NCBI GenBank assembly: GCA_002256115.1
Contig: NKIK01000031.1
Coordinates: 1-55,415, forward strand
Direction of reading: 5' to 3'
Length of the DNA stretch: 55,415 nucleotides
Source: Burkholderiales bacterium PBB3
Lineage (GTDB): Bacteria > Pseudomonadota > Gammaproteobacteria > Burkholderiales > Burkholderiaceae_C
Shown here: positions 27,334 to 37,196 of the stretch, one piece after another
Position numbering within the stretch: the stretch's first letter is position 1
Layout of the letters: every line of letters begins with the position of its first letter
Program-made: the position numbers and the translations under genes
Notes under the pieces: generated by a model
The model's input: only the letters and a program-made list of their open reading frames with translations
What the model was told of the DNA's origin: nothing
Database searches by the model: none

Positions 27334-27957
27334 ATGGCGCAGTACTTCGAAGTTCACCCCGAAAACCCGCACGCACGACTCCTCAAACAGGCCGTCGCTT
27401 TGCTGGAGAAAGGCGGCATTTTGGCCGTGCCCACGGACTCCAGCTACGCGCTGGTCTGCCACCTGGACGACAAGGCCGCGGCCGACAGCCTGCGCCGCAT
27501 CCGCGGTGTGGATGACAAACACCACCTGACCATTTTGTGCCGTGACCTGAGCGAGCTGGCCAGCTACGCGCGGGTCGATAACCGCCAGTACCGGCTGTTG
27601 AAATCTGCCACGCCGGGGCCTTACACCTTCATCTTGGAAGCCAGCAAGGAAGTGCCACGCCGGGTCAGCCATCCCTCACGCAAAACCATAGGCCTGCGCG
27701 TGCCCGAGCACCGGGTTTTACAAGACCTGCTGGCATTGCATGGCACACCGCTCTTGGCCACTACCTTGATTGCCTCTGGTGAAACGGAACCCCTGAACGA
27801 CGCGCACGATATCCGCGAGCGCTACGAGCACCAAGTGGCTGGCGTGATCGACGCTGGCGCTTGCGCGCAAGAGCCCACAACGGTGATTGACCTGACCGGC
27901 GACGAACCCGAAGTCATCCGCCAGGGCGGTGGCAGCTTGGCGCGCATTGGCTTGTAG
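27334..27957 (+). CDS. YciO-like protein of the Sua5/YrdC family
   Basis: A 207-residue protein with the YrdC dsRNA-binding-fold pattern: GGILAVPTDSSYALVCHLDD, KHHLTILCRDLSELA, GPYTFILEAS and RKTIGLRVPEH. Sua5/TsaC makes threonylcarbamoyl-AMP for tRNA t6A. YciO paralogues share the fold with uncertain function, and the sequence is closer to YciO (HPENPHARLLKQAV start). The conserved PHP-yciO pairing supports that. Confidence 0.85.
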   Translation: MAQYFEVHPENPHARLLKQAVALLEKGGILAVPTDSSYALVCHLDDKAAADSLRRIRGVDDKHHLTILCRDLSELASYARVDNRQYRLLKSATPGPYTFILEASKEVPRRVSHPSRKTIGLRVPEHRVLQDLLALHGTPLLATTLIASGETEPLNDAHDIRERYEHQVAGVIDAGACAQEPTTVIDLTGDEPEVIRQGGGSLARIGL

Positions 27958-27993
27958 CAGCGGCTTATTTTCTCCAACCTCTGAGAGTCAACT

Positions 27994-28662
27994 TTGGACA
28001 TCGCTCAACTGATTCAGACCGTCGCTATTTACGCGTTGCCGGTCTTGTTTGCCATCACCGTGCATGAAGCGGCCCACGGCTATGCCGCGCGTTATTTTGG
28101 CGACAACACGGCCTGGATGCTGGGGCGGGTTACGCTCAATCCAGTCAAGCACATCGACCCGATCGGCACCATCGTTATGCCGCTTATGCTTTATTTTGTA
28201 ACCTCGGGCGCTTTCGTATTTGGCTATGCCAAACCTGTACCCGTGCGCTTCGGAAACCTGCGCAACCCCAAACGCGACATGATTTGGGTGGCGCTGGCCG
28301 GGCCGGGCTCTAATTTCGCCCAGGCACTCGCGTGGGGGATTGGCCTCTATCTGCTGCAGGCGAGCGGCGTGGAGGAAACCTTCTTCGTACAGATGTGCAA
28401 CGCAGGCGTGCTGACCAACGTGGTGATGTTCGCGCTCAATCTTTTTCCGCTCCCGCCGCTGGACGGCGGCCGCGTCTTGGTGGGCTTGCTGCCTATCAAA
28501 CAAGCCGTACTGGTGTCACGCATAGAGCCTTGGGGCTTCTTTGTCGTGATGGGCCTCATCGTTACCGGATTTTTGAGCACTTTCTGGATGCAACCGGTAA
28601 TGTCAATCAGCTATGGCCTCCTTCGGCTCCTGCTCACGCCCTTGGCTGCACTCACTTCTTAG
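27994..28662 (+). CDS. Site-2 protease family (M50) membrane protease
   Basis: A 222-residue polytopic protein with the zinc motif HEAAH in the second half of the first helix and NLFPLPPLDGGR in a later helix, the two signature motifs of site-2 proteases. It lacks a PDZ domain, so it belongs to the small group found widely next to yciO/trpS and not to RseP. It should cleave membrane-embedded substrates; none is known here. The start is TTG at 27994; no ATG or GTG precedes the conserved sequence. Confidence 0.87.
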   Translation: MDIAQLIQTVAIYALPVLFAITVHEAAHGYAARYFGDNTAWMLGRVTLNPVKHIDPIGTIVMPLMLYFVTSGAFVFGYAKPVPVRFGNLRNPKRDMIWVALAGPGSNFAQALAWGIGLYLLQASGVEETFFVQMCNAGVLTNVVMFALNLFPLPPLDGGRVLVGLLPIKQAVLVSRIEPWGFFVVMGLIVTGFLSTFWMQPVMSISYGLLRLLLTPLAALTS

Positions 28663-28680
28663 TCTTCTGATTCTCGACCC

Positions 28681-29985
28681 ATGACCCGTACCCGCTTCCT
28701 CACCGGCATCACCACCTCCGGCACACCGCACCTCGGCAACTATGTAGGCTCCATCCGCCCCTCGGTGCGCGCTAGCCGCACGCCCGGCGTGGAGAGTTTT
28801 TACTTTCTGGCCGATTACCACGCGCTGATCAAAATTGATGAGCCCGCGCGCATCCAGCGCTCGACGCTGGAGATTGCCGCGAGCTGGTTGGCGGCGGGTC
28901 TAGACCCCGAGCTGGTGACCTTTTACCGCCAATCGGATGTGCCTGAGATTCCCGAGCTGACCTGGTTTCTGACCTGCGTCACCGGCAAAGGTGTGCTGAA
29001 TCGCGCCCACGCCTACAAGGCTTCCGTGGACAAAAATACCGCCGCCGGGGACGACCCAGACGCCGACGTGACCGCAGGCCTCTTTATGTACCCAGTGCTA
29101 ATGGGTGCCGACATTTTGATGTTCAACGCGCACAAGGTGCCCGTGGGGCGCGACCAGATCCAGCACATCGAGATGGCGCGCGATATGGCCGCCAGCTTCA
29201 ACCACCGCTATGGCGAGCACTTTGTGCCGCCGCAGGCTGAGATTGAAGAATCCGTAGCCACTCTGCCCGGCCTGGATGGCCGCAAGATGAGCAAGAGCTA
29301 CGACAACACCATTCCGCTATTCAGCAGCCGCGAACAGCTGAAGAAGCTGATTGCAGGCATCAAGACCGACTCGCGCGCGCCGGGCGAGCCCAAAGACACC
29401 GAGGGCTCGGCGCTGTTTCAGATTTACCAGGCCTTTGCGTCCGAAGAAGAAACCGCCAAGCTGCGCCAAGCCTACGCCGACGGCATTGCCTGGGGCGATG
29501 CCAAAACAATGTTGCTAGAACGCGTGGACCAGGAAATCGCGCCAATGCGCGCCGCCTACGAGGACTACATGGCCCACCCTGAAAAGGTGGAAGCCCTGCT
29601 GCTGGCAGGTGCAACAAAGGCGCGCGCCATTGCCACGCCATTTATGGCCCAACTGCGCAACGCAGTGGGCCTGCGCGGTTTGGCCAACCAAGCACAAACC
29701 ACCCACACCAAGGCAGCGAAAGTGGCCCTGGCCAGTTTCAAGCAGTACCGCGAAAAAGACGGCCTGTTCTATTTCAAGCTGGTGGATACTGCCGGTGGCG
29801 TGCTACTGCAAAGCCTGGGTTTTGAGTCGCCCAAAGTGGCGGGCCAAAGCATTGCGCAGTTGCAGGCGCAAGGCGCTGCTGCGTTAACCGCGCTGCAAGC
29901 GCAGTTGCAGCCACTGAGCCCCCAGGCGCACGCCCAGGTGCTTGACGCCCTGGCGGCGCTGGCTGAGGCGGCAGACAGCCCATGA
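28681..29985 (+). CDS. trpS: Tryptophan--tRNA ligase
   Basis: A 434-residue class I aminoacyl-tRNA synthetase with the HIGH-type motif TTSGTPHLGNYVGSI (residues ~10-24) and GRKMSKSYDNTI (~200-211). It charges tRNA-Trp. At ~430 residues it is about 100 longer than E. coli TrpS (~334). The extra length lies in the C-terminal part (~330-434, Ala/Gln-rich). The gene is 18 bp after the M50 protease and is followed at once by a dispersed repeat. Confidence 0.93.
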   Translation: MTRTRFLTGITTSGTPHLGNYVGSIRPSVRASRTPGVESFYFLADYHALIKIDEPARIQRSTLEIAASWLAAGLDPELVTFYRQSDVPEIPELTWFLTCVTGKGVLNRAHAYKASVDKNTAAGDDPDADVTAGLFMYPVLMGADILMFNAHKVPVGRDQIQHIEMARDMAASFNHRYGEHFVPPQAEIEESVATLPGLDGRKMSKSYDNTIPLFSSREQLKKLIAGIKTDSRAPGEPKDTEGSALFQIYQAFASEEETAKLRQAYADGIAWGDAKTMLLERVDQEIAPMRAAYEDYMAHPEKVEALLLAGATKARAIATPFMAQLRNAVGLRGLANQAQTTHTKAAKVALASFKQYREKDGLFYFKLVDTAGGVLLQSLGFESPKVAGQSIAQLQAQGAAALTALQAQLQPLSPQAHAQVLDALAALAEAADSP

Positions 29986-29988
29986 TTT

Positions 29989-30041
29989 GCTATTGATTTA
30001 GTAGCTGCTCCCGCACTATCCACGGCCTAGAAGCCGTATTT
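29989..30041 (+). repeat. Dispersed repeat, copy 3
   Basis: Copy of the GCTGCTCCCGCACTATCCA repeat, starting 4 bases after the trpS stop and ending 21 bases before the next start codon. It may act as the intergenic transcript element between the two genes. Confidence 0.85.
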
Positions 30042-30062
30042 CATTCAAATTTGAAGAATCCC

Positions 30063-30701
30063 ATGAGTGACTTTCCCAAAGACATTTACACCGAACCTTA
30101 TCCCCAAGACGTGGACACGCTGGCGAACTTGGGGCCTCTGCGCGGCATGGCGGGTGTTTGGGAAGGTCTGCGTGGCATGGATGTGAAGCCCAAAGCCGAA
30201 GGCCCGAAGAAGCAGGCTTTTTTTGAACGCATTGAGCTGCAACCGATTGATCCTCAAACCAATGGCCCGCAACTGCTTTACGGCCTGCGCTACCACACGC
30301 ATATCACCAAGCCCGACCAGATCAAGACCTACCACGACCAAGTGGGCTACTGGCTATGGGAGCCCGCTACAGGCACCATCATCCACACCCTGACCATCCC
30401 ACGCGGGCAGGTTGCCATGGCGTCAGGCCAGGCCGCAGCGGACGCCACCGAGTTTGAACTGGTGGCCACCCAAGGGCTGGACACCTGGGGCATCTGCTCC
30501 GCACCGTTTTTGCAGCACGCCTTCAAAACCACGGAGTTCCGCATCAAGGTCACGATCAACCCCGACGGCACCTGGAGCTACGACGAAGATACAGTGATGC
30601 AGATTTTGGGGCGCGACGAACCGTTTCACCACACGGACCGCAACACGCTGAGCAAGGTGGCAGAGCCCACGCCAAATCCGCTGGCGCGCGGCGCTTCTTA
30701 G
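30063..30701 (+). CDS. Nitrobindin-like haem-binding beta-barrel protein
   Basis: A 212-residue protein resembling the FABP-like/THAP4 C-terminal beta-barrel family: GPLRGMAGVWEG, LRYHTHITKPDQ, YHDQVGYWLWEPATGTIIHTLTIPRG and FHHTDRNTLSKV. The family binds haem or fatty acids and has been linked to nitric-oxide chemistry; residues near the C-terminal HHTDRN may include the haem ligand. No partner is nearby. The start at 30063 gives MSDFPKDIYTEP; an upstream TTG is less likely. Confidence 0.78.
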   Translation: MSDFPKDIYTEPYPQDVDTLANLGPLRGMAGVWEGLRGMDVKPKAEGPKKQAFFERIELQPIDPQTNGPQLLYGLRYHTHITKPDQIKTYHDQVGYWLWEPATGTIIHTLTIPRGQVAMASGQAAADATEFELVATQGLDTWGICSAPFLQHAFKTTEFRIKVTINPDGTWSYDEDTVMQILGRDEPFHHTDRNTLSKVAEPTPNPLARGAS

Positions 30702-30704
30702 CAA

Positions 30705-31328
30705 CTAGGGAGCCAGCACCCGCACTTGCAGCAGGCGGCGCGCATCAGCCCCGCTTTCGCTGCTGTAGTTGCCTGCCGCCGCAGCCGTCTTGCCACTGGC
30801 GGCAATAGTGACCCACTGATTCAGCGGCACGGTCACCGTGGTACTGAGCTGGTTGCGGGCTTGGCGCGGCAGGTCTGCGTTGTGCACAGTCTTAATGTCT
30901 GCCTGTTGGACTTCGATCTCCAGCGCCACATCTTTCTTGCCACCCGGCCATTTGGGCGTCACGGTCATGGTTTGGCCGACTTCAAACCAGTGCAGCGCCT
31001 GGGTGACCCCGCCACTGCTGCTGGAGGCCGCTGCGCTGGGCACCGTCAGGCTGGTGTTTTGGGATTGGACAGACTGCGTCCATTGCATAGGCACCGACTG
31101 CTGGGCTCGCAAAATGCCTTTTTCGCCATTGCGCACGCTCAGGCTTTGTGAGGACCAGGTGGCGCTTTGGCTGGTACCTGCGCGGTAGCCCTCGGCAGCC
31201 TCGCGCCCTTCGTCCACCTGGCGTAGCTCGATGCTGAGGTCGCGTTTGGGCAACTGGGCGTGTGCCACAGCCGCAAAAAGCAAGCAAGCCAGCAAAAGGA
31301 ACGAGCGAATCCAGAACATGGCTGCCAT
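30705..31328 (-). CDS. Secreted protein of unknown function
   Basis: A 207-residue protein with a Sec signal peptide (MFWIRSFLLLACLLFAAVAHA, from the second Met). The mature part has beta-rich segments reminiscent of short secretin-like periplasmic domains (RDLSIELRQVDEG, VTVPLNQWVTIAASGK), but no family is assigned. The start could be 31328 or 31319. The frame is open upstream through the tRNA gene; that part is an artefact. It is convergent with the nitrobindin-like gene and lies downstream of the tRNA terminator. Confidence 0.7.
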   Translation of the reverse strand: MAAMFWIRSFLLLACLLFAAVAHAQLPKRDLSIELRQVDEGREAAEGYRAGTSQSATWSSQSLSVRNGEKGILRAQQSVPMQWTQSVQSQNTSLTVPSAAASSSSGGVTQALHWFEVGQTMTVTPKWPGGKKDVALEIEVQQADIKTVHNADLPRQARNQLSTTVTVPLNQWVTIAASGKTAAAAGNYSSESGADARRLLQVRVLAP

Positions 31329-31403
31329 TGTGAACGCCAAGGCAGGGGGCGATGGACGCAATTGACCCGCGTTTAGCCTGCTTCTAAGCCTCTTTTTTGC
31401 AAC

Positions 31404-31434
31404 AAAAAACCCCGTAAACACAAGGTTTACGGGG
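31404..31434 (-). terminator. Rho-independent terminator after tRNA-Ser
   Basis: On the minus strand a 10-bp perfect stem (CCCCGTAAAC/GTTTACGGGG) with a 5-nt loop is followed by a run of six T. It lies 17 bases past the tRNA 3' end and should end the serS-tRNA transcript. Confidence 0.92.
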
Positions 31435-31450
31435 TCAGTTGCATCTTTTT

Positions 31451-31538
31451 TGGAGGAAGAGGTGGGATTCGAACCCACGGTACCTTGCGGTACGCCTGAT
31501 TTCGAGTCAGGTACATTCGGCCACTCTGCCACTCTTCC
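31451..31538 (-). tRNA. tRNA-Ser(CGA)
   Basis: An 88-nt type II tRNA. The acceptor stem is GGAAGAG/CTCTTCC, the anticodon stem-loop is CCTGA-CTCGAAA-TCAGG giving anticodon CGA (reads UCG), the long variable arm is GTACCGCAAGGTAC, and the T arm is GTGGG-TTCGAAT-CCCAC. CCA is encoded. The discriminator base reads U, where G is usual for bacterial tRNA-Ser. It lies 38 bp downstream of serS on the same strand. Confidence 0.95.
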
Positions 31539-31576
31539 TAATTTCGCTCCGCGCGAAGCCCTGAATTCTAGCAGGC

Positions 31577-32902
<1,326 letters not shown>

Positions 32903-32950
32903 TCAAAAATCAGCGGTGAATGGAGCACAAAATACGCTGTAGCGCTCTAT

Positions 32951-32982
32951 TCTAGTGCGGGAGCAGCTAGCAAAATAATAGC
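32951..32982 (-). repeat. Dispersed repeat, partial copy 4
   Basis: A shortened copy on the minus strand (GCTGCTCCCGCACTA preserved; the distal GGCCGATTTG end is missing). It lies between serS and ispH, about 60 bp upstream of the serS start. Confidence 0.75.
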
Positions 32983-33000
32983 AATCAACTTCGGCAAAGC

Positions 33001-34053
33001 TTATGGAGTGGTATCCATGCGCAGCCCTTTGGGCAGAGGGAATTTCACGGTTTCTTCTATTCCGTCCATCTTGCGCACCGACACGGCGCCCAGCGCCTTG
33101 ATGCGGTCAATAACGGCTTTGACCAGTATCTCGGGCGCAGAGGCTCCAGCTGTCAGGCCCACGCGCTGGCGGCCCACAAACCATTCGGATTGCAACTCAT
33201 CAGCGCTATCCACCATATAGCTCTCGGTACCGAGTTTTTTGGCCACTTCGCGCAGGCGGTTGCTGTTGGAGCTGGTGGGGCTGCCCACCACGATCACGAT
33301 ATCCACCTGCGGGCTCATCACCTTGACCGCGTCCTGGCGGTTTTGCGTGGCGTAACAAATATCTTGCTGCTTGGGCTCGCGCACCTGGGGGAAGCGGGCT
33401 TTGACCGCCGCTGCAATCTCCGAGGCGTCGTCCACGCTCAGCGTGGTTTGGGTGACCACGGCCAATTTGTCCGTCTGCATGGGGTTGACCAAAGCCACAC
33501 CCTCCACGTCTTCGACGAGGTGTATGCCGCTGTCGAGCTGGCCCATCGTGCCCTCTACCTCGGGGTGGCCTTTGTGGCCAATCATGATGAACTCGTAGCC
33601 CTCTTTGTGCAGCTTGGCCACTTCCACATGCACCTTGGTTACCAGCGGGCAGGTGGCGTCAAAAATTCGAAAACCTCGGCGCTCGGCCTCGCGCTGAATC
33701 GCTTGGCTAACACCATGGGCCGAGAACACCAGCGTGGCACCGGGGGGCACATCGTCCAGCTCCTCAATAAAGATGGCACCGCGTTCTTTGAGGTCGTTCA
33801 CCACATAGGTGTTGTGCACGATCTCATGGCGCACATAGATAGGTCGGCCAAATTTTTGCAGGGCCCGGTCCACGATTTCAATGGCCCTATCCACCCCGGC
33901 ACAGAAGCCGCGCGGCTCGGCCAGGATGATTTCTTGGGGCAACAATGTGGCCCCCACGCTTGTCACTGCGTGTACTTCGCTGCCCCCCGAGGGGGCCTTC
34001 GCGCCTTGGGGCGGCCCGGCGTCGCTCATGGCCTCAATCGTTGTCATATTCAT
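33001..34053 (-). CDS. ispH: 4-hydroxy-3-methylbut-2-enyl diphosphate reductase
   Basis: A 350-residue iron-sulfur enzyme of the MEP isoprenoid pathway, making IPP and DMAPP. The three cluster cysteines are visible in PRGFCAGVDRAIEIV, DATCPLVTKVH and QDICYATQNRQDAV. The ATG overlaps the stop of fkpB (ATGA), the usual fkpB-ispH coupling. The first ~40 residues (MNMTTIEAMSDAGPPQGAK...) are foreign to the family, which normally starts just before EIILAEPRGFCAG. They are encoded by a GC-rich dispersed repeat inserted just after the coupled start. Confidence 0.93.
   Translation of the reverse strand: MNMTTIEAMSDAGPPQGAKAPSGGSEVHAVTSVGATLLPQEIILAEPRGFCAGVDRAIEIVDRALQKFGRPIYVRHEIVHNTYVVNDLKERGAIFIEELDDVPPGATLVFSAHGVSQAIQREAERRGFRIFDATCPLVTKVHVEVAKLHKEGYEFIMIGHKGHPEVEGTMGQLDSGIHLVEDVEGVALVNPMQTDKLAVVTQTTLSVDDASEIAAAVKARFPQVREPKQQDICYATQNRQDAVKVMSPQVDIVIVVGSPTSSNSNRLREVAKKLGTESYMVDSADELQSEWFVGRQRVGLTAGASAPEILVKAVIDRIKALGAVSVRKMDGIEETVKFPLPKGLRMDTTP
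33950..34020 (-). repeat. GC-rich dispersed repeat inside ispH 5' end
   Basis: About 70 bp containing the inverted repeat CCCCC/GGGGG and the segment GGGCCGCCCCAAGGCGCGAA, which matches from memory a repeat common between genes in Comamonadaceae genomes. Here it is translated as about 23 residues of the IspH N-terminal extension. No second copy was seen in this window. Confidence 0.6.
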
Positions 34054-34517
34054 AAGATTCCAATCAGTTGGGCCTCAAAGGTCACGGGCTGCCCGGCCAG
34101 AGGGTGGTTGAAATCAAACAGCACGGCCTGCTTGGCCGGGGTGTCTCCGCGCAGCTGCAGTACCACACCGGCAAACTGGCCCTGGCCATCGGGCGTGGGG
34201 AACTGCACCACATCGCCCACCCGGTAAGTCTCCAGCGGGTCCCCCATCTGGGTCAGCACCTTGCGGGCCAGCCACTGCTGCATCTCGGGGTTGCGCTCAC
34301 CAAAAGCCGCGCCCGCGGGCAGCTCAAAAGTGGTGCGGGTGCCCTCCTCCAGCCCCAGCAGGCAGGCCTCTACGGCCGGGGACAATTCCCCCGTGCCCAG
34401 GCTCAGCGTGGCGGGCTTGCCGCCAAAGGTGTTGATGACGTCGCCCGCCGGGCCGCTCAGGCGGTAATGCAGGGTCAAAAAGGAATCGGCTTGTACACAG
34501 GGAAGCGTTACGGTCAT
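34050..34517 (-). CDS. fkpB: FKBP-type peptidyl-prolyl isomerase (SlpA-like)
   Basis: A 155-residue FKBP with an inserted-flap domain: LHYRLSGPAGDVINTFGG, then GTGELSPAVEACLLGLEEG and GAAFGERNPEMQQWL. It catalyses prolyl isomerisation and acts as a chaperone in the cytoplasm. Position directly before ispH is the standard proteobacterial arrangement and supports SlpA/FkpB identity. It is divergent from radC, 65 bp apart. Confidence 0.9.
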   Translation of the reverse strand: MTVTLPCVQADSFLTLHYRLSGPAGDVINTFGGKPATLSLGTGELSPAVEACLLGLEEGTRTTFELPAGAAFGERNPEMQQWLARKVLTQMGDPLETYRVGDVVQFPTPDGQGQFAGVVLQLRGDTPAKQAVLFDFNHPLAGQPVTFEAQLIGIL

Positions 34518-34582
34518 AGAAGTCTCGATAAACTGCCCCTATTGTAGAAAGTCGGGCCCCTGGGCCGCGCCAGCGCCACACC

Positions 34583-35293
34583 ATGCCCCTCCAAGACCTC
34601 CCTCCCGATGCCCGCCCGCGTGAAAAACTGCTGGCGCGCGGCGCTTCTGCACTCAGCGACACGGAGCTGCTGGCCATTTTGCTGCGCACCGGCATTCAGG
34701 GCAAAGGAGTCCTGCAGATGGCCGAGGAACTGCTGAGTATCAAAAATGATAGCGGCTCCCGCACTATCGACGGGGGTTTTGGCGGAATATCGGGTCTATT
34801 GCACGCCACGCCAGACGATTTGAAGCGCGTCAAGGGCTTAGGGCCTGCCAAACGCGCCGAGATTGTGGCCGTGCTAGAGCTGGCACGCCGCGCGATGGCC
34901 GAGCAGCTCAAGGAGCGCACGGTGTTTGCCGACCCCAACACCATCAAGCATTATTTGAAGCTGCACCTGGCCGCCCGCAGCTACGAAGTATTTGCCGTGA
35001 TCTTTCTGGATGCGCAAAACCGCCTGCTGGCCATGGAAGAGATGTTCAGGGGAACGCTGACGCAAACGAGCGTTTATCCGCGTGAAGTGGCCTTGCGCGC
35101 CCTGCACCACCAGGCCAGCGCCGTGGTGCTGGCGCACAACCACCCCAGCGGCACGGTGCAGCCCAGCCGCGCCGATGAGGCGCTGACCCAAACCTTGAAA
35201 GCCGCGCTGGCGCTGCTGGATGTGCGCGTGCTGGACCACATCATCGTGGGGCCGGGCCAGGCGCTGTCCATGGCAGAGACAGGACTGATGTGA
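34583..35293 (+). CDS. radC: RadC-family JAB-domain protein
   Basis: A 236-residue protein with an N-terminal helix-hairpin-helix part ([23 protein letters not shown]) and a C-terminal JAMM/MPN domain with the zinc motif [14 protein letters not shown]. Its role is unclear; the old DNA-repair assignment is disputed. Between LLS and FGGISGLL there is an extra ~12-residue loop ([13 protein letters not shown]) encoded by a copy of the dispersed repeat, in frame and within a linker. The catalytic domain is intact, so the protein may remain functional. Its stop overlaps the GTG of the next gene. Confidence 0.9.
   Translation: MPLQDLPPDARPREKLLARGASALSDTELLAILLRTGIQGKGVLQMAEELLSIKNDSGSRTIDGGFGGISGLLHATPDDLKRVKGLGPAKRAEIVAVLELARRAMAEQLKERTVFADPNTIKHYLKLHLAARSYEVFAVIFLDAQNRLLAMEEMFRGTLTQTSVYPREVALRALHHQASAVVLAHNHPSGTVQPSRADEALTQTLKAALALLDVRVLDHIIVGPGQALSMAETGLM
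34741..34775 (+). repeat. Dispersed repeat, partial copy 5 (inside radC)
   Basis: The run GCGGCTCCCGCACTATCGA plus flanking AATGAT matches the repeat core with two changes. It is a partial copy, read in frame within radC. The family-typical FG(G/D)xxGLL follows it directly. Confidence 0.75.
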
Positions 35294-35982
35294 ACAAACT
35301 CGGTGCGAAAACCCCAGCCGTCACCATCAGCAGCTTGGCGGACCTGAAAAAGGTTAAAAAAGAAATGGCCTTGCAGGCCGAGCGCGCAGTGCTGGCCGCC
35401 AAACTGGAGGCGCAGGCCGCGGCACAGCGCGCCAAGGAAGCCAAGCTGCGCGCTGCGCAAAGCAATCTGTTCCAGGCGGCCATTGGCAAAGTCCAAGCTT
35501 TGGAGCAAGCACCCCGCGCGCAGCTTAAAGGCGCTGCACCCGCCCCCATCCCCAAGCAGCAAATGCTGGATGACGAAGCCGCCGTGCGCGAATCCGTGAG
35601 CGATGAGGTGGACATCACCAGCCTGCTGGACACCGACGCCGACCTGAGCTACCGCCGGCCCGGCGTGGGGCCGGATGTGCCGCAAAAACTGCGCCGCGGC
35701 GTGTGGTCCATTCAGGCTCAGGTCGATTTGCATGGCCTGCGCAGCGACGACGCCCGCGAGGCTCTGGGCAAGTTCATCCGCAACGCCCACAAACAGGGCA
35801 TACGCTGCATTCGTGTGGTCCATGGCAAGGGCTTGGGCTCGCCGGGCAAAGCGCCGGTACTCAAAGACAAGGTGCGCCGTTGGTTGGTGCAAAAGTCCGA
35901 GGTGCTGTGCTTTGTGCAAGCACCGCCGATGCAGGGCGGTAAGGGTGCGCTTCTGGTGTTGCTACAGCCTATGGGCCTGTAG
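35290..35982 (+). CDS. Smr-domain protein (MutS2 C-terminal-like)
   Basis: A 230-residue protein. A basic, Ala-rich, probably coiled-coil N-terminal part (~15-75) is followed by an Smr domain (~140-230) with [29 protein letters not shown] and [10 protein letters not shown]. Smr domains nick or bind branched DNA or RNA. The GTG start overlaps the radC stop. A neighbouring DNA-repair role is inference. Confidence 0.87.
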   Translation: MNKLGAKTPAVTISSLADLKKVKKEMALQAERAVLAAKLEAQAAAQRAKEAKLRAAQSNLFQAAIGKVQALEQAPRAQLKGAAPAPIPKQQMLDDEAAVRESVSDEVDITSLLDTDADLSYRRPGVGPDVPQKLRRGVWSIQAQVDLHGLRSDDAREALGKFIRNAHKQGIRCIRVVHGKGLGSPGKAPVLKDKVRRWLVQKSEVLCFVQAPPMQGGKGALLVLLQPMGL

Positions 35983-36055
35983 GGTGGGCCTAGTGTTCGC
36001 TGTAGCACGCCCGTTGTACTAGAATGAATCTACATTTTTGTATATCCAAAAACCT

Positions 36056-36307
36056 ATGACACACCTGCAAATTGCAAAATGGGGAAACAGCCTTGCGGTG
36101 CGCATACCGGCAGACTACGTACGCCAGATTGGCGTCAAAGAAGGTGACCAACTCTTGGCCCAGGTCGGCGCGGATGGTGCGCTGAGCCTGCGGCCTGCCG
36201 CACAGTGGAGCCGCAAAGCCTTTGCGCAAGAATTGCGTCTGAACACCCAAACTCTGCCGCCAGGCACATCTGTAATGGCCCAACTGCGAGACGAGGCACG
36301 GTTCTGA
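36056..36307 (+). CDS. AbrB/MazE-type antitoxin (VapB-like)
   Basis: An 83-residue protein with the swapped-hairpin AbrB fold: LQIAKWGNSLAVRIPADYVRQIGVKEGDQL. The C-terminal half (WSRKAFAQELRLN...) should wrap the toxin. The stop codon overlaps the toxin start by one base (TGATG), which supports coupled translation. Upstream, TAGA-N5-TCTA at ~36019-36031 could be an operator for autoregulation. Confidence 0.87.
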   Translation: MTHLQIAKWGNSLAVRIPADYVRQIGVKEGDQLLAQVGADGALSLRPAAQWSRKAFAQELRLNTQTLPPGTSVMAQLRDEARF

Positions 36308-36729
36308 TGCTCTACGTCGATACCAGCGTTTTGGTTGCTATGTGCACCCATGAAGCCAAAACCCCCGATGTCATCCAGTGGTACTCCCATTGCACAGGCG
36401 AACTGGTATCCGCTGCATGGTGTGTCACCGAATTCGCCAGCGCTTTGGGGCTTAAGCAGCGCACAGGTCAGTTGACACCCGCGCAAGCGCAAACTGCGTG
36501 GCTTCAGTTCGAGCGCATCTGTGCCAATGACTTGCAGTTGCTACCGGTTGAGGCCAGCACGTTTCACAAGGCAGCACTGCTCACGCTGGATGCCAGCGCG
36601 GGTTTGCGTGCTGGCGACGCCCTGCACCTGGCCTGTGCAATCAAGGCTAACGCCAAAGGCATGGTCACCCTCGACACTGTGCTCGCCAAAAACGCCAAGC
36701 ACTTCAAGCTCAAACCTGTAACGCTGTAA
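36307..36729 (+). CDS. PIN-domain toxin (VapC-like ribonuclease)
   Basis: A 140-residue PIN protein with the acidic Mg-binding residues in LYVDTSVLVA, VTEFASAL, RAGDALHLA and VTLDTVLAKNA. VapC toxins cut tRNA or rRNA and are neutralised by the AbrB-type partner encoded just upstream. Longer in-frame sequence upstream belongs to the antitoxin. The 3' end and stop lie in a run of 8-bp tandem repeats. Confidence 0.9.
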   Translation: MLYVDTSVLVAMCTHEAKTPDVIQWYSHCTGELVSAAWCVTEFASALGLKQRTGQLTPAQAQTAWLQFERICANDLQLLPVEASTFHKAALLTLDASAGLRAGDALHLACAIKANAKGMVTLDTVLAKNAKHFKLKPVTL

Positions 36730-36756
36730 CGCTGTAACGCTGTAACGCTGTAACGC
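36721..36756. repeat. 8-bp tandem repeat (ACGCTGTA)4.5
   Basis: Four exact copies of ACGCTGTA and half a fifth begin at the last codons of the PIN toxin; the first unit contains its stop codon. The array ends seven bases before the stop of the convergent haemoglobin gene. Confidence 0.95.
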
Positions 36757-36762
36757 GCGGCG

Positions 36763-37158
36763 CTACTGGTTCCGCATCCAATCCGCAGTCTGAAAAAACG
36801 ACTCATTAAGCCGGGCGCGCAGCGTGGTATCCACACCCACATCCTCCATCGCCTGGTCCATACAAGCCAGCCACTGGTCACGCTCCTGAATGCCGATCTT
36901 GAAGGGCATGTGCCGCGCGCGCAGGCGCGGGTGGCCAAAGCGCTCCACGTAGTGTTGCGGCCCGCCCATCCAGCCGCATAAAAACCAGGCCAGCTTTTGC
37001 CGGGCTGAATCGAGCTGGGGGCCGTGCGCCGCGCGTAGTTCTTTCAGCGCAGGCTCCAAATCCATCAGGTCATAAAAGCGCTCGACCAGTGCATTTATCG
37101 TAGTCTCGCCACCAATCAATTCGAATGCGGAAGGTGATGCTGTGGTTTCGTCTGACAT
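36763..37158 (-). CDS. Group II truncated haemoglobin
   Basis: A 131-residue globin: FELIGGETTINALVERFYDLM at the N-terminus, WFLCGWMGGPQHYVERFGHP, and RARHMPFKI with the proximal His. Group II features (Trp near G8, GGP loop) fit the trHbO/YjbI type, which binds O2 or NO, probably for detoxification or redox sensing. It is downstream of modE, 38 bp away and on the same strand, so the two may be cotranscribed. Confidence 0.9.
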   Translation of the reverse strand: MSDETTASPSAFELIGGETTINALVERFYDLMDLEPALKELRAAHGPQLDSARQKLAWFLCGWMGGPQHYVERFGHPRLRARHMPFKIGIQERDQWLACMDQAMEDVGVDTTLRARLNESFFQTADWMRNQ

Positions 37159-37196
37159 AGTGTTGATCCGATAGCGTTTTAGTTTTTTTGGAAGGG

